Assembly: GCF_034044635.1 (NCBI RefSeq)
Contig: NZ_JAXCLX010000001.1
Location: forward strand, 1,736,001-1,800,000
DNA: 64,000 bases
Direction: 5' to 3'
DNA from: Dongia rigui
GTDB lineage: Bacteria > Pseudomonadota > Alphaproteobacteria > Dongiales > Dongiaceae
Positions 1 to 9,306 of this stretch are shown here, piece after piece. The notes under the pieces are model-generated. The model was not told the origin of the DNA. It saw nothing but the letters and a program-made list of their open reading frames with translations, and ran no database searches. The stretch's first letter is position 1, and each line of letters opens with the position of its first letter. The position numbers were made by a program, and so were the translations under genes.

Positions 1-797
1 CCCTTGTTGCGATAGAACACGTCATCGGCGTTGAGATCGAACCACGAGCCGGATTGCTCGTCGATCTCGCGGTCGATGTCGTCGGAGGCGGCCCCCAGAT
101 CCTTGCCGATGCGGTCGAGGGTCGAGAGCAGATTATCGGCGCGCCGCTCGAACACGGCATCGCCCCGCGTCAGCCGGCCGTTGAAGTCATTGAGGGCCTT
201 GATGGCGTCGTTGTAATAACTTTCCGACGGCTTCATCGGCGCCCAGGAACGGCTGAGGTCGATATACCAGATATCCGGCTGGTTATTGAGATAGGCGGCA
301 GCGTCCTGCAGCGCCCGGTCGGCGCTGCTGGTGCCGCGCGCGCGACCGATCTGGTCGCGGAACTCGGTCACGACGCGCTGCAGCGCCTGGATTTCGCCCG
401 ATTGGAAGTTCGGCATGTTGTCGAGAATGGCGCCGGGGAAGAACCAGGGCGAATTGGCAGGCCAGGTGGTGCCGTTCACCTCGCGGTCGAGCAGGGCCGA
501 TGCCATCGCCACGGTCTGGCTGGCCTCGGCCGGGATGGCCGGTGCCGTGAAAGCGGGATCGTCATTGATCTTGTGCGAGATGACGGCGCCGATCGGGTAA
601 TAGAGCAGGATGAGGACCAGCAGCACGCCACCGCCCCAGCGCAGGGCAGTGGCAATACGCGACCTTTCTGCCGCTGTGTAGCTCGGTCCGTCATCAAGAT
701 CGCTGCTGCCACTGCGCGGCCAGCTTGGCACAAACCGGCGCCATCCGGTCTTGGCCACCGGTTGGGGCTGGGGCTCAAGGTCGAAATCGTCACTCAT
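1..797 (-). CDS. DUF2333 family membrane protein (C-terminus outside window)
   Basis: The reading frame starts at the ATG complementary to 795-797 and stays open to the left edge, giving about 265 N-terminal residues. A charged, Pro-rich cytosolic start of about 50 residues is followed by one hydrophobic segment (about residues 53-73), then a long hydrophilic region. That region contains the block LDREVNGTTWPANSPWFFPG, which I recognise as typical of DUF2333 proteins. The family has no established function; one N-terminal membrane anchor with a periplasmic domain is the visible architecture. It lies downstream of trpS on the same strand, 178 bases away, with a GC-rich palindrome between them. 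The gene is truncated by the window, not broken. Confidence 0.75.
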   Translation of the reverse strand, partial: MSDDFDLEPQPQPVAKTGWRRFVPSWPRSGSSDLDDGPSYTAAERSRIATALRWGGGVLLVLILLYYPIGAVISHKINDDPAFTAPAIPAEASQTVAMASALLDREVNGTTWPANSPWFFPGAILDNMPNFQSGEIQALQRVVTEFRDQIGRARGTSSADRALQDAAAYLNNQPDIWYIDLSRSWAPMKPSESYYNDAIKALNDFNGRLTRGDAVFERRADNLLSTLDRIGKDLGAASDDIDREIDEQSGSWFDLNADDVFYRNK

Positions 798-911
798 GGA
801 CTGGCAATCCCCGGCTGGCCATTGCGGCGTGGTCGATGCTTCAGGAGATAAGCAATCTCCCCGCACAAAACAATGACTCTGCGCGGGTGTTCCCCGGCAC
901 AACACCGTCCG

Positions 912-931
912 CCCCGGGGCTTGAGCCGGGG
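912..931. repeat. GC-rich dispersed palindrome (short copy)
   Basis: CCCCGG and CCGGGG arms enclose GGCTTGAG. The core closely resembles the CCCGGGCTTGACCCGGG core of the element at 9307-9383. It sits between trpS and the DUF2333 gene. Confidence 0.5.
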
Positions 932-974
932 ATCAGGTATGGCTGGGCTCTCGTCCTTCGGCCTTCAGGATTCC

Positions 975-2006
975 CTAGGCCGACAGGAAACCCACCGCGT
1001 TTTCGATCTTCTTCAGGATCGGCTCGGAAATGGCGCGGGCCTTTTCAGCACCGGCCTTGAGCACGGCGTCGACTTCGGCCGGATGATCGAGCAGGCGCTT
1101 CATTTCGCCGCCGATGGGGCCCAGGACCGACACCGCGAGATCGGTGAGGTCGCGCTTGAAGGCCGAAAACTCCTTGCCGGCCGTCTCGGTAATGACCTGC
1201 GCCAACTCTTTATCTGAGAGGGCCGCGTAGATGGCGAGGAGGTTATAGGCCTCGGGCCGCTTGGCGTCTTCCTCGGCCTTCACCTGGCCCTTTTCGTCGA
1301 GGACTTCCGGCCCGGGCAGGGCCTCGGGGTCGGTCTTGGCCTTCCGCAGCTTCAAGGCGATGGTGTCCGCATCGTCGGTCATGTTGATGCGGCTGTAATC
1401 GCTGGGGTCGGATTTCGACATCTTCTTCGCGCCATCGCGTAAGGACATGACGCGCGCCGCCGGACCGCCGATCACCGGATTGGGCGGCACCAGCAAATCG
1501 GAACCGAAATCGGTGTTGAACTTCTGGGCGATGTCGCGGGCCAGTTCCAGATGCTGCTTCTGGTCTTCGCCGACCGGCACATGCGTTGCCTGATAGCCAA
1601 GAATGTCCGCCGCCATCAGCACCGGATAGGTGTAGAGGCCGACCGAGGCGTTCTCGCGGTCCTTGCCGGCCTTTTCCTTGAACTGGGTCATGCGGTTGAG
1701 CCAGCCCACCCGCGCCACGCAATTGAGGATCCAGGCCAGCTGCGCATGCACGCGGTTCTGGCTCTGGGCAAAGATGATCGAATGCGAAACGTCGATGCCG
1801 GAGGCCATGAACGCCGCCGTCACTTCGCGCGTGTTCTTGGTCAGTTCCGCGGGATCCTGGAACACCGTGATGGCGTGCATGTCGACGACGCAGAAAATGC
1901 ACTCATATTCCTTCTGCATCCGCACCCAATTGCGGACGGCGCCCAGATAATTGCCGAGATGCAGCGTGTGGGTCGGCTGGACGCCGGAAAAAATGCGGCC
2001 CTTCAT
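975..2006 (-). CDS. trpS: Tryptophanyl-tRNA synthetase
   Basis: Class I aminoacyl-tRNA synthetase that charges tRNA-Trp with tryptophan in the cytoplasm. The 343-residue length is normal for bacterial TrpS. The N-terminus [18 protein letters not shown] contains the HIGH-type ATP signature, here as TLHLGN. The second signature is an intact KMSKS (about residue 196) inside [17 protein letters not shown]. The start is the ATG complementary to 2004-2006, followed directly by the typical [12 protein letters not shown] opening. The gene is divergent from the BI-1 family gene at 2197, so the 190 bases between them must hold both promoters. Nothing in it looks odd. Confidence 0.97.
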   Translation of the reverse strand: MKGRIFSGVQPTHTLHLGNYLGAVRNWVRMQKEYECIFCVVDMHAITVFQDPAELTKNTREVTAAFMASGIDVSHSIIFAQSQNRVHAQLAWILNCVARVGWLNRMTQFKEKAGKDRENASVGLYTYPVLMAADILGYQATHVPVGEDQKQHLELARDIAQKFNTDFGSDLLVPPNPVIGGPAARVMSLRDGAKKMSKSDPSDYSRINMTDDADTIALKLRKAKTDPEALPGPEVLDEKGQVKAEEDAKRPEAYNLLAIYAALSDKELAQVITETAGKEFSAFKRDLTDLAVSVLGPIGGEMKRLLDHPAEVDAVLKAGAEKARAISEPILKKIENAVGFLSA

Positions 2007-2196
2007 GGTCCCCTAATTCCCTTAAGCAGAGGTCGGCCGGGTTTATGGCTTCTAAAAGCCCGTTCGGCAATGGGTTTCCCCTTTAGAATCCTTTTACGGA
2101 TGCACGTATCCCCTATTGAAACGGGGCCCTTCTGTCCTAAATTCTCTACCATCCGCGACACCTCGCGGCAGGGATCTAGAACGGGGAGTGAACGAG

Positions 2197-2928
2197 ATGG
2201 TCGATAGACCCAATGTAAACCGCACAATCCAGCGCGGTTATGCCCAAGCCCAGTCGGCCGAAATCGACGCCGGCCTGCGCGCCCACATGCAGAAGGTCTA
2301 CGCCTATATGGCGGGTGGCCTCGGCATTACCGGCGGCGTCGCCTTTGGCGTCTATCGCAGCGCCGAATTCGCGCCGGCCCTGTTCGAGGGCATCATCCGC
2401 AACAACCTCATTCTCATGCTGGTGGCGCTGGGCGTCGCCTTTTTCATGAGCTTCCGCATCCATGCCATCCAGGTCGGCACCGCCAAGGCGCTGTTCTGGA
2501 CCTATGCCTTCATCCTGGGGCTCGGCCTGGCGCCGATCTTCATGGTCTATACCGGTGAATCCATCGCCCGGACCTTCTTCATCTCGGCCGGCACCTTCGC
2601 TGCGATGAGCCTTTGGGGTTACACCACCAAGCGTGACCTCACCGGCATGGGCAATTTCCTGATCATGGGCCTGTTCGGCATCATCCTGGCCTCGATCGTG
2701 AACATCTTCCTCGGCTCCAGCGGCCTTGGCTTTGCGATCTCGGTCCTTGGCGTGCTGATCTTTACCGGCCTCACGGCGTACGACACCCAGAAGATCAAGG
2801 AGATGTACTGGGATGCCGATGGCGCCGATATCGCTGCCAAGAAGTCGATCATGGGTGCGTTCACCCTCTATCTCGACTTCATCAACCTGTTCCTGATGCT
2901 TCTGCGCTTCGTCGGCGACCGCCGTTAA
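2197..2928 (+). CDS. Bax inhibitor-1/YccA family membrane protein
   Basis: Integral inner-membrane protein of 243 residues with about seven hydrophobic helices after a roughly 30-residue cytosolic N-terminus. It belongs to the BI-1/TMBIM (UPF0005) family; bacterial members such as BsYetJ are pH-sensitive calcium leak channels and YccA modulates FtsH. The diagnostic C-terminal portion GLTAYDTQKIKEMYWDADG is present, with the conserved aspartates of the family. I chose the ATG at 2197 because GGGGAG lies about 9 bases upstream; the frame is open further upstream but has no good ribosome site. A clear Rho-independent terminator follows at 2957. It is monocistronic. Confidence 0.9.
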   Translation: MVDRPNVNRTIQRGYAQAQSAEIDAGLRAHMQKVYAYMAGGLGITGGVAFGVYRSAEFAPALFEGIIRNNLILMLVALGVAFFMSFRIHAIQVGTAKALFWTYAFILGLGLAPIFMVYTGESIARTFFISAGTFAAMSLWGYTTKRDLTGMGNFLIMGLFGIILASIVNIFLGSSGLGFAISVLGVLIFTGLTAYDTQKIKEMYWDADGADIAAKKSIMGAFTLYLDFINLFLMLLRFVGDRR

Positions 2929-2956
2929 GCCCAGTTCTTTCGAGTACTTTCAGCCT

Positions 2957-2991
2957 GCGGCGGCATCCTGGTGATGCCGCCGTTTCTTTTT
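2957..2991 (+). terminator. Rho-independent terminator after BI-1 family gene
   Basis: GCGGCGGCAT pairs with ATGCCGCCG across a short loop, followed by TTTCTTTTT. It lies 28 bases after the stop codon. Confidence 0.85.
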
Positions 2992-3080
2992 GCGCCCGTC
3001 CCAGAATGAAAATTAGATCGGTCCTTTTCATTGCGAACCAAACGCAGTAAGACTCCCTGTTAAGGCGGCAGCGGCATCCA

Positions 3081-4253
3081 ATGGGTGCCGACACGACCGC
3101 CACGGGAACAGGGAGTACGGCGATCTTGGTGGCAAACGCATCCGAGAAGGCCTTCGACGTCGAGTTTCGATCGGTCGTCAAACATTTCGCCGACGTCAAA
3201 GCCGTCGACGACGTCAGCTTCGGCCTGCGGCAAGGGTCGTTCCATTCCTTCTTAGGCCCGTCCGGCTGCGGCAAGACCACATCCTTGCGCCTCATCGCCG
3301 GCTTCGAGCAGCCGGATAGCGGTGCTGTCGAGATCGCGGGTCAATCGGTGGTGGGCGTCCCCGCCCATAAGCGCCCGGTCAACATGGTCTTCCAACATTA
3401 CGCCCTGTTCCCGCATATGGATGTGGCGGCGAATGTCGGTTACGGCCTCAGGCAACGAAAACCCCGCCCCGACGACACGGAAATCGCCAAGCGTGTCGCC
3501 GAGGCCCTGGAACTGGTGCGCCTGCCGCAACTGGCCAAGCGGCGCATCTGGGAACTTTCCGGCGGCCAGCAGCAGCGTGTGGCCCTGGCGCGGGCGCTGA
3601 TCAACCGGCCGACCGTGCTTCTGCTCGATGAACCGCTGGCAGCACTCGATCGCAAGCTGCGGCGCGAGATGCAGATCGAACTGCAGAACCTGCAGCGCGA
3701 AGTCGGCATCACCTTCGTCCTCGTCACCCATGACCAGGAAGAGGCCCTCTCCATGTCCGACACGATCGGCATCATGAAGGACGGCAAGGTCGTGCAATTC
3801 GGCACGCCGGAAGAACTCTATGACGCCCCGGTCAACCGCTACGTCGCCGATTTCGTCGGCGAGTCGAATTTCTTCAGGGGTGCCGTCGCCAGTTCTGATG
3901 CGCGCGGTGCCGCCATCACCACGGCCGGCGGCCTGACCCTGCAGGCGCCCTTCAGCCGGCTCGGCGCCAAGTTGCAGCCGGGCGAATCCGGCATCATCGC
4001 CGTGCGCCCCGAGGTCATCGGCCTGTGGCAGCCGGGCCGGCAGCCGGCCGGGCTCGACATCGCCTGTCCGGCACGCCTCCTCAACCGCATCTATCTTGGC
4101 GACCACAGCGAATTCCAGGTCGAGGCCGAGGGGCTGGGTGCCGTGCTGGTGCGCCTGCCCAAGCATTCGACCGAGGGCCAGGCGTTGCAGCCTGGCGATC
4201 AGGTGATCATGGGCTGGCAGCAGGACCGCGCGCTGGCTCTCGCCGAAGGCTGA
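3081..4253 (+). CDS. potA: Spermidine/putrescine ABC transporter ATP-binding protein (PotA type)
   Basis: Cytosolic ATPase that energises polyamine import with PotB, PotC and PotD. The 390-residue protein has Walker A GPSGCGKTT (about residue 53), the ABC signature LSGGQQQRVALARAL, Walker B LLLDEP with the following D-loop, and the H-loop histidine in VTHDQEEA. The C-terminal ~110 residues form the TOBE-type regulatory region usual for PotA/MalK-like ATPases. The ATG at 3081 lacks a strong Shine-Dalgarno, and the first ~25 residues are poorly conserved in character, so translation could start somewhat later. It is the first gene of a four-gene transporter run reading potA-potD-potB-potC. Confidence 0.92.
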   Translation: MGADTTATGTGSTAILVANASEKAFDVEFRSVVKHFADVKAVDDVSFGLRQGSFHSFLGPSGCGKTTSLRLIAGFEQPDSGAVEIAGQSVVGVPAHKRPVNMVFQHYALFPHMDVAANVGYGLRQRKPRPDDTEIAKRVAEALELVRLPQLAKRRIWELSGGQQQRVALARALINRPTVLLLDEPLAALDRKLRREMQIELQNLQREVGITFVLVTHDQEEALSMSDTIGIMKDGKVVQFGTPEELYDAPVNRYVADFVGESNFFRGAVASSDARGAAITTAGGLTLQAPFSRLGAKLQPGESGIIAVRPEVIGLWQPGRQPAGLDIACPARLLNRIYLGDHSEFQVEAEGLGAVLVRLPKHSTEGQALQPGDQVIMGWQQDRALALAEG

Positions 4254-4365
4254 GACGGAACAGAATTTTCAGACGTGCCGCCGGCGGTGGCGGACACGCC
4301 TTCTTAGAATGACAACAACGCCGCCAACAGGTTTTGAGGCTTTCACGTCTTTCAAGGAGACCAAG

Positions 4366-5505
4366 ATGATCGATCCACGCAAGGAGTTCATGGCCCAGCT
4401 GCGTCGCTACCAGATGGGCTCGATCTCGCGCCGCCATTTCCTCGGCGTTACCGGCCTCGGCACCGCGATGGCGGTGATGGGTGCCGCCATGCCCGGCCTG
4501 CTGCCCAGGAAGGCCTATGCCGGCAATATCGGCGACAAGGTGTCGCTGGCGACCTGGCCGAACTATCACGACCCCAAGAACTTCGAGAAGTTCAAGGAAC
4601 TGACCGGCGCCGATGTCGAGGTCAGCGTCTTCGGCTCGAATGAAGAATTCCTGGCGAAACTCCAGGCCGGCGGCACCGGCTGGGACGTCTTCGTCCCCAC
4701 CAATTACACCGTCTCCACCCATGCCGATCTCGGCCTGATCGAGCCCTTGGATCTTTCGAAGATCCCCAATTACGACATCGCCGCGCAGGATGCGAAGCTG
4801 ATCGGCGAAGGCACCGTGAAGGGCACCGTCTATGGCGCCGCCAAGGATTGGGGCACCACGGGCTTTGCCGTCAACACGGCGAAGGTCAAGGAGAACCCGA
4901 CCACATGGAAGGAATTCTGGGACCTGACCCGCGGTGCCTATAGCGGCCGCGTCACGGTGCATGACTACCAGCTCACCACCATCGGCAATGCGCTGAAATA
5001 CTACGGCTACTCCTTCAACTCGAATGACGAGAAGGAACTGGCCGATGCCGAGAAGCTGCTGCTCGAGGCGAAGCCCCATCTTTTCGCCATCACCTCGGAT
5101 TATCAGCCGGCCTTCCGCAACGGCGATGCGTGGCTCGGCATCTGCTGGACCGGCGACGGCAAGCAGCTGCACCGCGATATTCCGGAAATCGTCTACGTGC
5201 TCGGCAAGGAAGGCGGCGAGGTCTGGACCGATTTCTACGCCGTCCCGAAATCGGCGCCCAACCGCGAAGGCGGCTATGCGCTGATCAACTTCCTGCTCGA
5301 TCCGACCGTCAATGCGACGGAAGTGCAGTTCCACGGCCAGCCCTCGACCGACAGCCGCACCAATAAGCTGCTGCCGGCTGAAATGCTGAACGATCCGATC
5401 ATGTATCCGGCGGCCGATCTGCTGTCGGCGCTGGAGTTCGGCTCGGCCGCGACCTTCACAAACCCGGCGCGTGCCGAAATCCTGGCGCGCTTCAAAGCCG
5501 CTTAA
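4366..5505 (+). CDS. potD: Polyamine ABC transporter periplasmic binding protein (PotD/PotF type)
   Basis: Periplasmic solute-binding protein of 379 residues delivering spermidine or putrescine to the PotBC permease. The N-terminus carries a twin-arginine motif SRRHFLGVTG (about residues 21-30), then a hydrophobic stretch ending near AYA, so export is probably by Tat. The mature start SLATWPNYHDPKNFEKF is characteristic of the PotD/PotF fold. The ATG at 4366 is preceded by AAGGAGA, which decides it over the in-frame ATG at 4309. The order potA-potD-potB-potC differs from E. coli potABCD but is common in alphaproteobacteria. Substrate choice between polyamines cannot be settled from the sequence. 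Confidence 0.9.
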   Translation: MIDPRKEFMAQLRRYQMGSISRRHFLGVTGLGTAMAVMGAAMPGLLPRKAYAGNIGDKVSLATWPNYHDPKNFEKFKELTGADVEVSVFGSNEEFLAKLQAGGTGWDVFVPTNYTVSTHADLGLIEPLDLSKIPNYDIAAQDAKLIGEGTVKGTVYGAAKDWGTTGFAVNTAKVKENPTTWKEFWDLTRGAYSGRVTVHDYQLTTIGNALKYYGYSFNSNDEKELADAEKLLLEAKPHLFAITSDYQPAFRNGDAWLGICWTGDGKQLHRDIPEIVYVLGKEGGEVWTDFYAVPKSAPNREGGYALINFLLDPTVNATEVQFHGQPSTDSRTNKLLPAEMLNDPIMYPAADLLSALEFGSAATFTNPARAEILARFKAA

Positions 5506-5532
5506 TAGACCATCGATCGGAACGGGCAGCAC

Positions 5533-6393
5533 ATGGCACGGGCAAGGAAATGGGACTGGACGGCAATTCTTCTGATGTCGCCGTCCTTTGCCATCTTCCT
5601 GGCCCTGCTGGTGCTGCCCATCATTGTCGTCCTGGTCCTAAGTTTCGGTGAGCGCGCGGAGGCCGGCGGTTACGAAGCGGCCTTCACGCTAGCCCAATAC
5701 GCCAACCTGCCGGCCCGCTGGGCGGCGTTCCGCAACACGCTGTCGCTGGCGCCGACGGGCACCATCCTGTGTCTCCTCGCCGCCTATCCGCTGGCTTATT
5801 TCCTCGCCGTGAAGGCCAGCCCGCGCAGCAAGCTGCTGCTCCTCATCCTGGTCATCGTGCCTTTCTGGACCAGTTTTCTCATCCGCACCTATGCCTGGAT
5901 CTTCATCCTTGGCGGCAAGGGCATTCCGGCTCTCCTCGACTGGGTCGGCATTCCCGATGTCCGGCTCATCAACACGCCCTTCGCCGTGCTGCTCGGCATC
6001 GTCTATGCCTATCTGCCGCTGATGGTGTTCCCGATTTTCGTCAGCCTCGAAAAACTGGACAAGCGCCTCCTCGAAGCCTCGGAAGATCTCGGCGCCTCGC
6101 CCTGGGCGACCTTCCGCCAGGTGACGCTGCCGCTCTCGGCACCGGGTGTCGCCACCGGCTGCATGCTGGTCTTCATTCTGCTGATGGGCGAATACCTCAT
6201 CCCCGCTCTGCTTGGCGGCGGCAAGGTGTTCTTCATCGGCAATGCGCTGGTGGACCTGTTCCTGCAATCGCGCAACTGGCCGTTCGGTTCGGCGGTTGCC
6301 GTCAGCCTCGTCGCCATCATGTTGGTGACGGTGACGCTCTATTTGCGCCTGACCCTCAACCGTCGCGGATTCCGCGACCAGTCTTTGGTTTAA
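5533..6393 (+). CDS. potB: Polyamine ABC transporter permease (PotB type)
   Basis: Inner-membrane permease subunit, 286 residues, with about six hydrophobic helices. The EAA loop that docks the ATPase is visible as EASEDLGASPWATFRQVTLP near residue 180. Its start lies 27 bases after the potD stop, so co-translation is likely. It pairs with the permease at 6409 to form the heterodimeric channel. Length and topology match the BinPDT family. Confidence 0.92.
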   Translation: MARARKWDWTAILLMSPSFAIFLALLVLPIIVVLVLSFGERAEAGGYEAAFTLAQYANLPARWAAFRNTLSLAPTGTILCLLAAYPLAYFLAVKASPRSKLLLLILVIVPFWTSFLIRTYAWIFILGGKGIPALLDWVGIPDVRLINTPFAVLLGIVYAYLPLMVFPIFVSLEKLDKRLLEASEDLGASPWATFRQVTLPLSAPGVATGCMLVFILLMGEYLIPALLGGGKVFFIGNALVDLFLQSRNWPFGSAVAVSLVAIMLVTVTLYLRLTLNRRGFRDQSLV

Positions 6394-6408
6394 AGGGGTC
6401 GGCGCGCC

Positions 6409-7230
6409 ATGCGGCTCTATGCATTCTGCGTCTATATTTTCCTTTACACGCCGCTGGCGATCATCGCGCTGTTCAGCTTCAGCGCGGGGCGCAGCGCCAG
6501 CGATTTCCATGGTTTCTCGCTGCAGTGGTATGAAACGGCCGCGAACAATCGCCTGGTCAAGGAAGCCCTGATGAATTCGCTGCTGGTGGCGTTTACGTCA
6601 TCGGCACTGGCGACGGTCTTCGGCACGGCCGCGGCCATCATGCTGCCGCGCGTCAAGGGCATCCCGCGCATCATCTTCGACGGCCTTACTTATGTCGCCA
6701 TCATGGTGCCGGGCATCGTCATCGGCATTTCGACCCTCATTGCGCTGGTCACGGCCTTCAATTTCATCAATCCGCAGATCCTGGCCTTCTGGCCGGGCGA
6801 CCCGGCATCGGCGCCGCAATTGGGCTTGGGCTTCGGCTCTCTCATCTGTGCCCATTCGCTCTTTGCCATGGCACTCATCATCGTCATCGTGCGGGCACGC
6901 CTGATGGGCATGGACCGCAGCCTCATCGAAGCCTCGATGGATCTCTATGCCGATCCCTGGGGCACGTTCCGGCAAGTGACCTTCCCGCAGATCCTGCCCG
7001 GCATCCTTGCGGGCTTTTTGCTGAGCTTCACCTTCAGCCTGGATGACTATGTCATCGCCTCCTTCGTGGCCGGCAGCCGCGTCACCTTGCCGATCTATGT
7101 CTTCGCCTCGATCCGGCGCGGTGTGACGCCGGAGATCAACGCCATCGGCACGGCGGTGCTGGTCGTCTCGCTCATCATGCTGATCGGGTCGCAATTCCTG
7201 CTGCGCCGCGGACAGAAGCCCGCCGCCTAG
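6409..7230 (+). CDS. potC: Polyamine ABC transporter permease (PotC type)
   Basis: Second inner-membrane permease subunit, 273 residues, with hydrophobic helices throughout and the EAA loop EASMDLYADPWGTFRQVTFP. The segment FSLDDYVIASFVAG is typical of PotC/PotI proteins. The start is 15 bases after the potB stop. It is the last transporter gene; the GST at 7341 follows after 110 bases with its own ribosome site. Confidence 0.93.
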   Translation: MRLYAFCVYIFLYTPLAIIALFSFSAGRSASDFHGFSLQWYETAANNRLVKEALMNSLLVAFTSSALATVFGTAAAIMLPRVKGIPRIIFDGLTYVAIMVPGIVIGISTLIALVTAFNFINPQILAFWPGDPASAPQLGLGFGSLICAHSLFAMALIIVIVRARLMGMDRSLIEASMDLYADPWGTFRQVTFPQILPGILAGFLLSFTFSLDDYVIASFVAGSRVTLPIYVFASIRRGVTPEINAIGTAVLVVSLIMLIGSQFLLRRGQKPAA

Positions 7231-7340
7231 GTATTGCGATCATGCATGCTGGGCATTGGCGCAGGCGCCTCGCCCGGGCTATAAACCTTCCGGAAAAAAC
7301 GCGGTGCAACGCCGTGCGAAATCTTGGGGAGGAAACAGCC

Positions 7341-7982
7341 ATGTACACGCTCTATTGGTCGCACAATTCGGCATCGATCGTGTCGCATTACTGCCTGGAA
7401 GAGGCGGGCGCACCCTACGACCTGATCCTGGTCGACATGGCGCAGGAAGCACATAAGAAGCCCGACTTCCTCAAAGTAAACCCGGCCGGCAAGCTGCCCG
7501 CCTTGAAGCTGCCCGATGGCAGCATCATCAGCGAATGCGCGGCGATCACCCTCCTCATCGCCGACCGCTTCCCGCAATCGGGCCTCGCCCCCGCCGCCGA
7601 TGATCCCAAGCGCGGCGCCTTTCTGATGTGGCTCTTCCACCTCAACAACACGCTGCAGCCGGCGATGCTGCGCTATTACTACCCCGACCGCATCACGACC
7701 GAGGCCGCCGGTACCGGGGCGGTCCAGGAAAAGGCCAAGGAAGAGATCGCCATGCTTTGGTCGCGCATCGACGATCACCTGGCCAAGAGCGGCCCCTACC
7801 TCCTCGGCAATACCTTCTCGGCCGCCGACCCGCTCCTCTATATGCTCTCCACCTGGCAGGAATGCTGCCCCGACCTCTACAAGCGCTTCCTCAGCGTCCG
7901 GCGTCATGCGGAAAAGGTCCGCGCCCGTCCAGCAATCGCCCGCGTCGCGGAGCTGAACGAGGTGGGACCAGTCGCCGCGTGA
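7341..7982 (+). CDS. Glutathione S-transferase family protein
   Basis: Cytosolic GST-fold protein of 213 residues: an N-terminal thioredoxin-like half with the conserved cis-Pro region GKLPALKLPDGSIISECAAI that binds the glutathione gamma-glutamyl group, and an alpha-helical C-terminal half containing the GNTFSAADPLLYM N-capping box region. The start at 7341 is set by GGGGAGGA about 9 bases upstream; the open frame extends to 7242 without a ribosome site. Its stop overlaps the GTG start of the next gene. The true substrate is unknown; it is not the same subtype as the GST at 60013. Confidence 0.9.
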   Translation: MYTLYWSHNSASIVSHYCLEEAGAPYDLILVDMAQEAHKKPDFLKVNPAGKLPALKLPDGSIISECAAITLLIADRFPQSGLAPAADDPKRGAFLMWLFHLNNTLQPAMLRYYYPDRITTEAAGTGAVQEKAKEEIAMLWSRIDDHLAKSGPYLLGNTFSAADPLLYMLSTWQECCPDLYKRFLSVRRHAEKVRARPAIARVAELNEVGPVAA

Positions 7983-8719
7983 GCCAAACGAAAATACTCG
8001 CCCCTCTTGCCGCGACTGAAGCAGACTCGGTTCGTACAGTCTCGCTGATAGAGCCTGAACGACCGTCGCGATGGCTAGGCATCAGACATGTTCTGACGAT
8101 GCTGTTTCGCACAACCATCTTCATGTGCGCATCGCTTGCCTTGGCCGTCGCCATCGTTCTCGCGCTCGGCTCCTGGCAATTGATCGAAGACTCGCTGCTT
8201 ATCTATATCCTGGGAATTGGCGTCTTCGTCGGAGTCTATTGGTATCTGGACATACATCGCGCTTCCCGGCGCCGACAGCGGCTCAGGAGCCAGATTTTGG
8301 AACGCGCCGGCAGCCCGGCCAACGGACTTGCATTTACCAATGGGCAGAAAGGCGAATTTCACCCGGCCGGCGCGATTTGGTTGAAGCAAGGCGGAATCGC
8401 AATTGGAATGGATCCAAAGGGCCAATTTGCGCGCTACGTGCAGCGAAATCCGCTCCGCGACGAGTTGTGGATCGACAATGTTTTCGGGCTGGAGATGGCG
8501 CCTCAGATCGCGCTTTTGAGCACGCCGACGCGAGGCATCTCGAATTCGCTGCAGCGAATTCTTGGCCGGCCGCTGAAGCAACGGACCATTTTGAGGCTTT
8601 CCGATAACACGGGTCAGGCTGCAGAGTTCGAAATTCATCCTGATCATGTTGCCAAGGCACATGATCTGGTGAGGCAGATCGACGCTGAGCGAGCCAAACT
8701 TACACCGAGCACGTCATGA
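7979..8719 (+). CDS. Unrecognised membrane protein with two N-terminal helices
   Basis: I do not recognise this family. The GTG at 7979 overlaps the GST stop (GTGA), suggesting translational coupling. The 246-residue product has about 45 polar residues, two close hydrophobic segments (about residues 48-68 and 73-92) and a C-terminal cytosolic domain of ~150 residues rich in Arg, Gln and Leu with no obvious catalytic motif. The membrane-proximal basic stretch HRASRRRQRLR suggests an N-in, C-in hairpin. Its codon use is somewhat less GC-rich at third positions than the genes around it. It overlaps the following DUF924 gene by four bases. Confidence 0.7.
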   Translation: MSQTKILAPLAATEADSVRTVSLIEPERPSRWLGIRHVLTMLFRTTIFMCASLALAVAIVLALGSWQLIEDSLLIYILGIGVFVGVYWYLDIHRASRRRQRLRSQILERAGSPANGLAFTNGQKGEFHPAGAIWLKQGGIAIGMDPKGQFARYVQRNPLRDELWIDNVFGLEMAPQIALLSTPTRGISNSLQRILGRPLKQRTILRLSDNTGQAAEFEIHPDHVAKAHDLVRQIDAERAKLTPSTS

Positions 8720-9288
8720 CCGATCCCCGCGCCGTTCTCGATTTCTGGTTCTCGCCCCGCGCCAAGGCGGTGTGGTTCGAAAAGGACCGCGCCTTTGACG
8801 AGGAGATCCGGGTGCGTTTTGGCGCGGCCATCCATGAGGCGCAGATGGGTGGGCTGCGGGCCTGGGAGGAAAGCCCGACCGGCTGCCTTGCCCTCCTCAT
8901 CCTGCTCGACCAGATGGCGCGGAATATCCATCGTGGCGCGGCGAAGGCGTTCCTGGGTGATCCGCGCGCGCTTGCCATCGCCGACGCCGCCATCGCCCGC
9001 GATTTCGACAAAGGACTGCCGTTCAGCCAGCGGCGTTTCTTCTATATCCCATTCGAGCACGCCGAGGACATGGTCCATCAGGAGCGTTCGATCATGCTGT
9101 TCACCCAGTTGTTCGAGGCAGCAACGCCGGCCGAACGCGCCGAGGCCGAGGTTCAGCTTGATTACGCCCATCGTCACCGCGACATCATCAAGCGCTTCGG
9201 CCGCTATCCGCACCGCAACGAGGCACTGGGCCGGCCTTCGACCGAGAATGAAATCGCGTTCCTGAAAACGCCGGGCAGTTCGTTTTAA
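8716..9288 (+). CDS. DUF924 family protein
   Basis: A 190-residue all-helical soluble protein of the DUF924 (TPR-like fold) family. Family hallmarks are VLDFWFSPRAKAVWFEKD at the N-terminus, LILLDQMARNIHRG in the middle and FFYIPFEHAEDMVHQERS. No biochemical function is established for the family. The ATG overlaps the stop of the upstream membrane-protein gene (ATGA), making it the third gene of a GST-membrane protein-DUF924 run. It is followed by a dispersed palindrome lying before a convergent gene. Confidence 0.9.
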   Translation: MTDPRAVLDFWFSPRAKAVWFEKDRAFDEEIRVRFGAAIHEAQMGGLRAWEESPTGCLALLILLDQMARNIHRGAAKAFLGDPRALAIADAAIARDFDKGLPFSQRRFFYIPFEHAEDMVHQERSIMLFTQLFEAATPAERAEAEVQLDYAHRHRDIIKRFGRYPHRNEALGRPSTENEIAFLKTPGSSF

Positions 9289-9306
9289 AACGCGCCCCCT
9301 TGTGAC

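Noticed and set aside
54-851. A 265-codon plus-strand frame at the left edge
   Set aside because: The opposite strand encodes a DUF2333 protein with a membrane anchor and conserved blocks; the plus frame has no such features.
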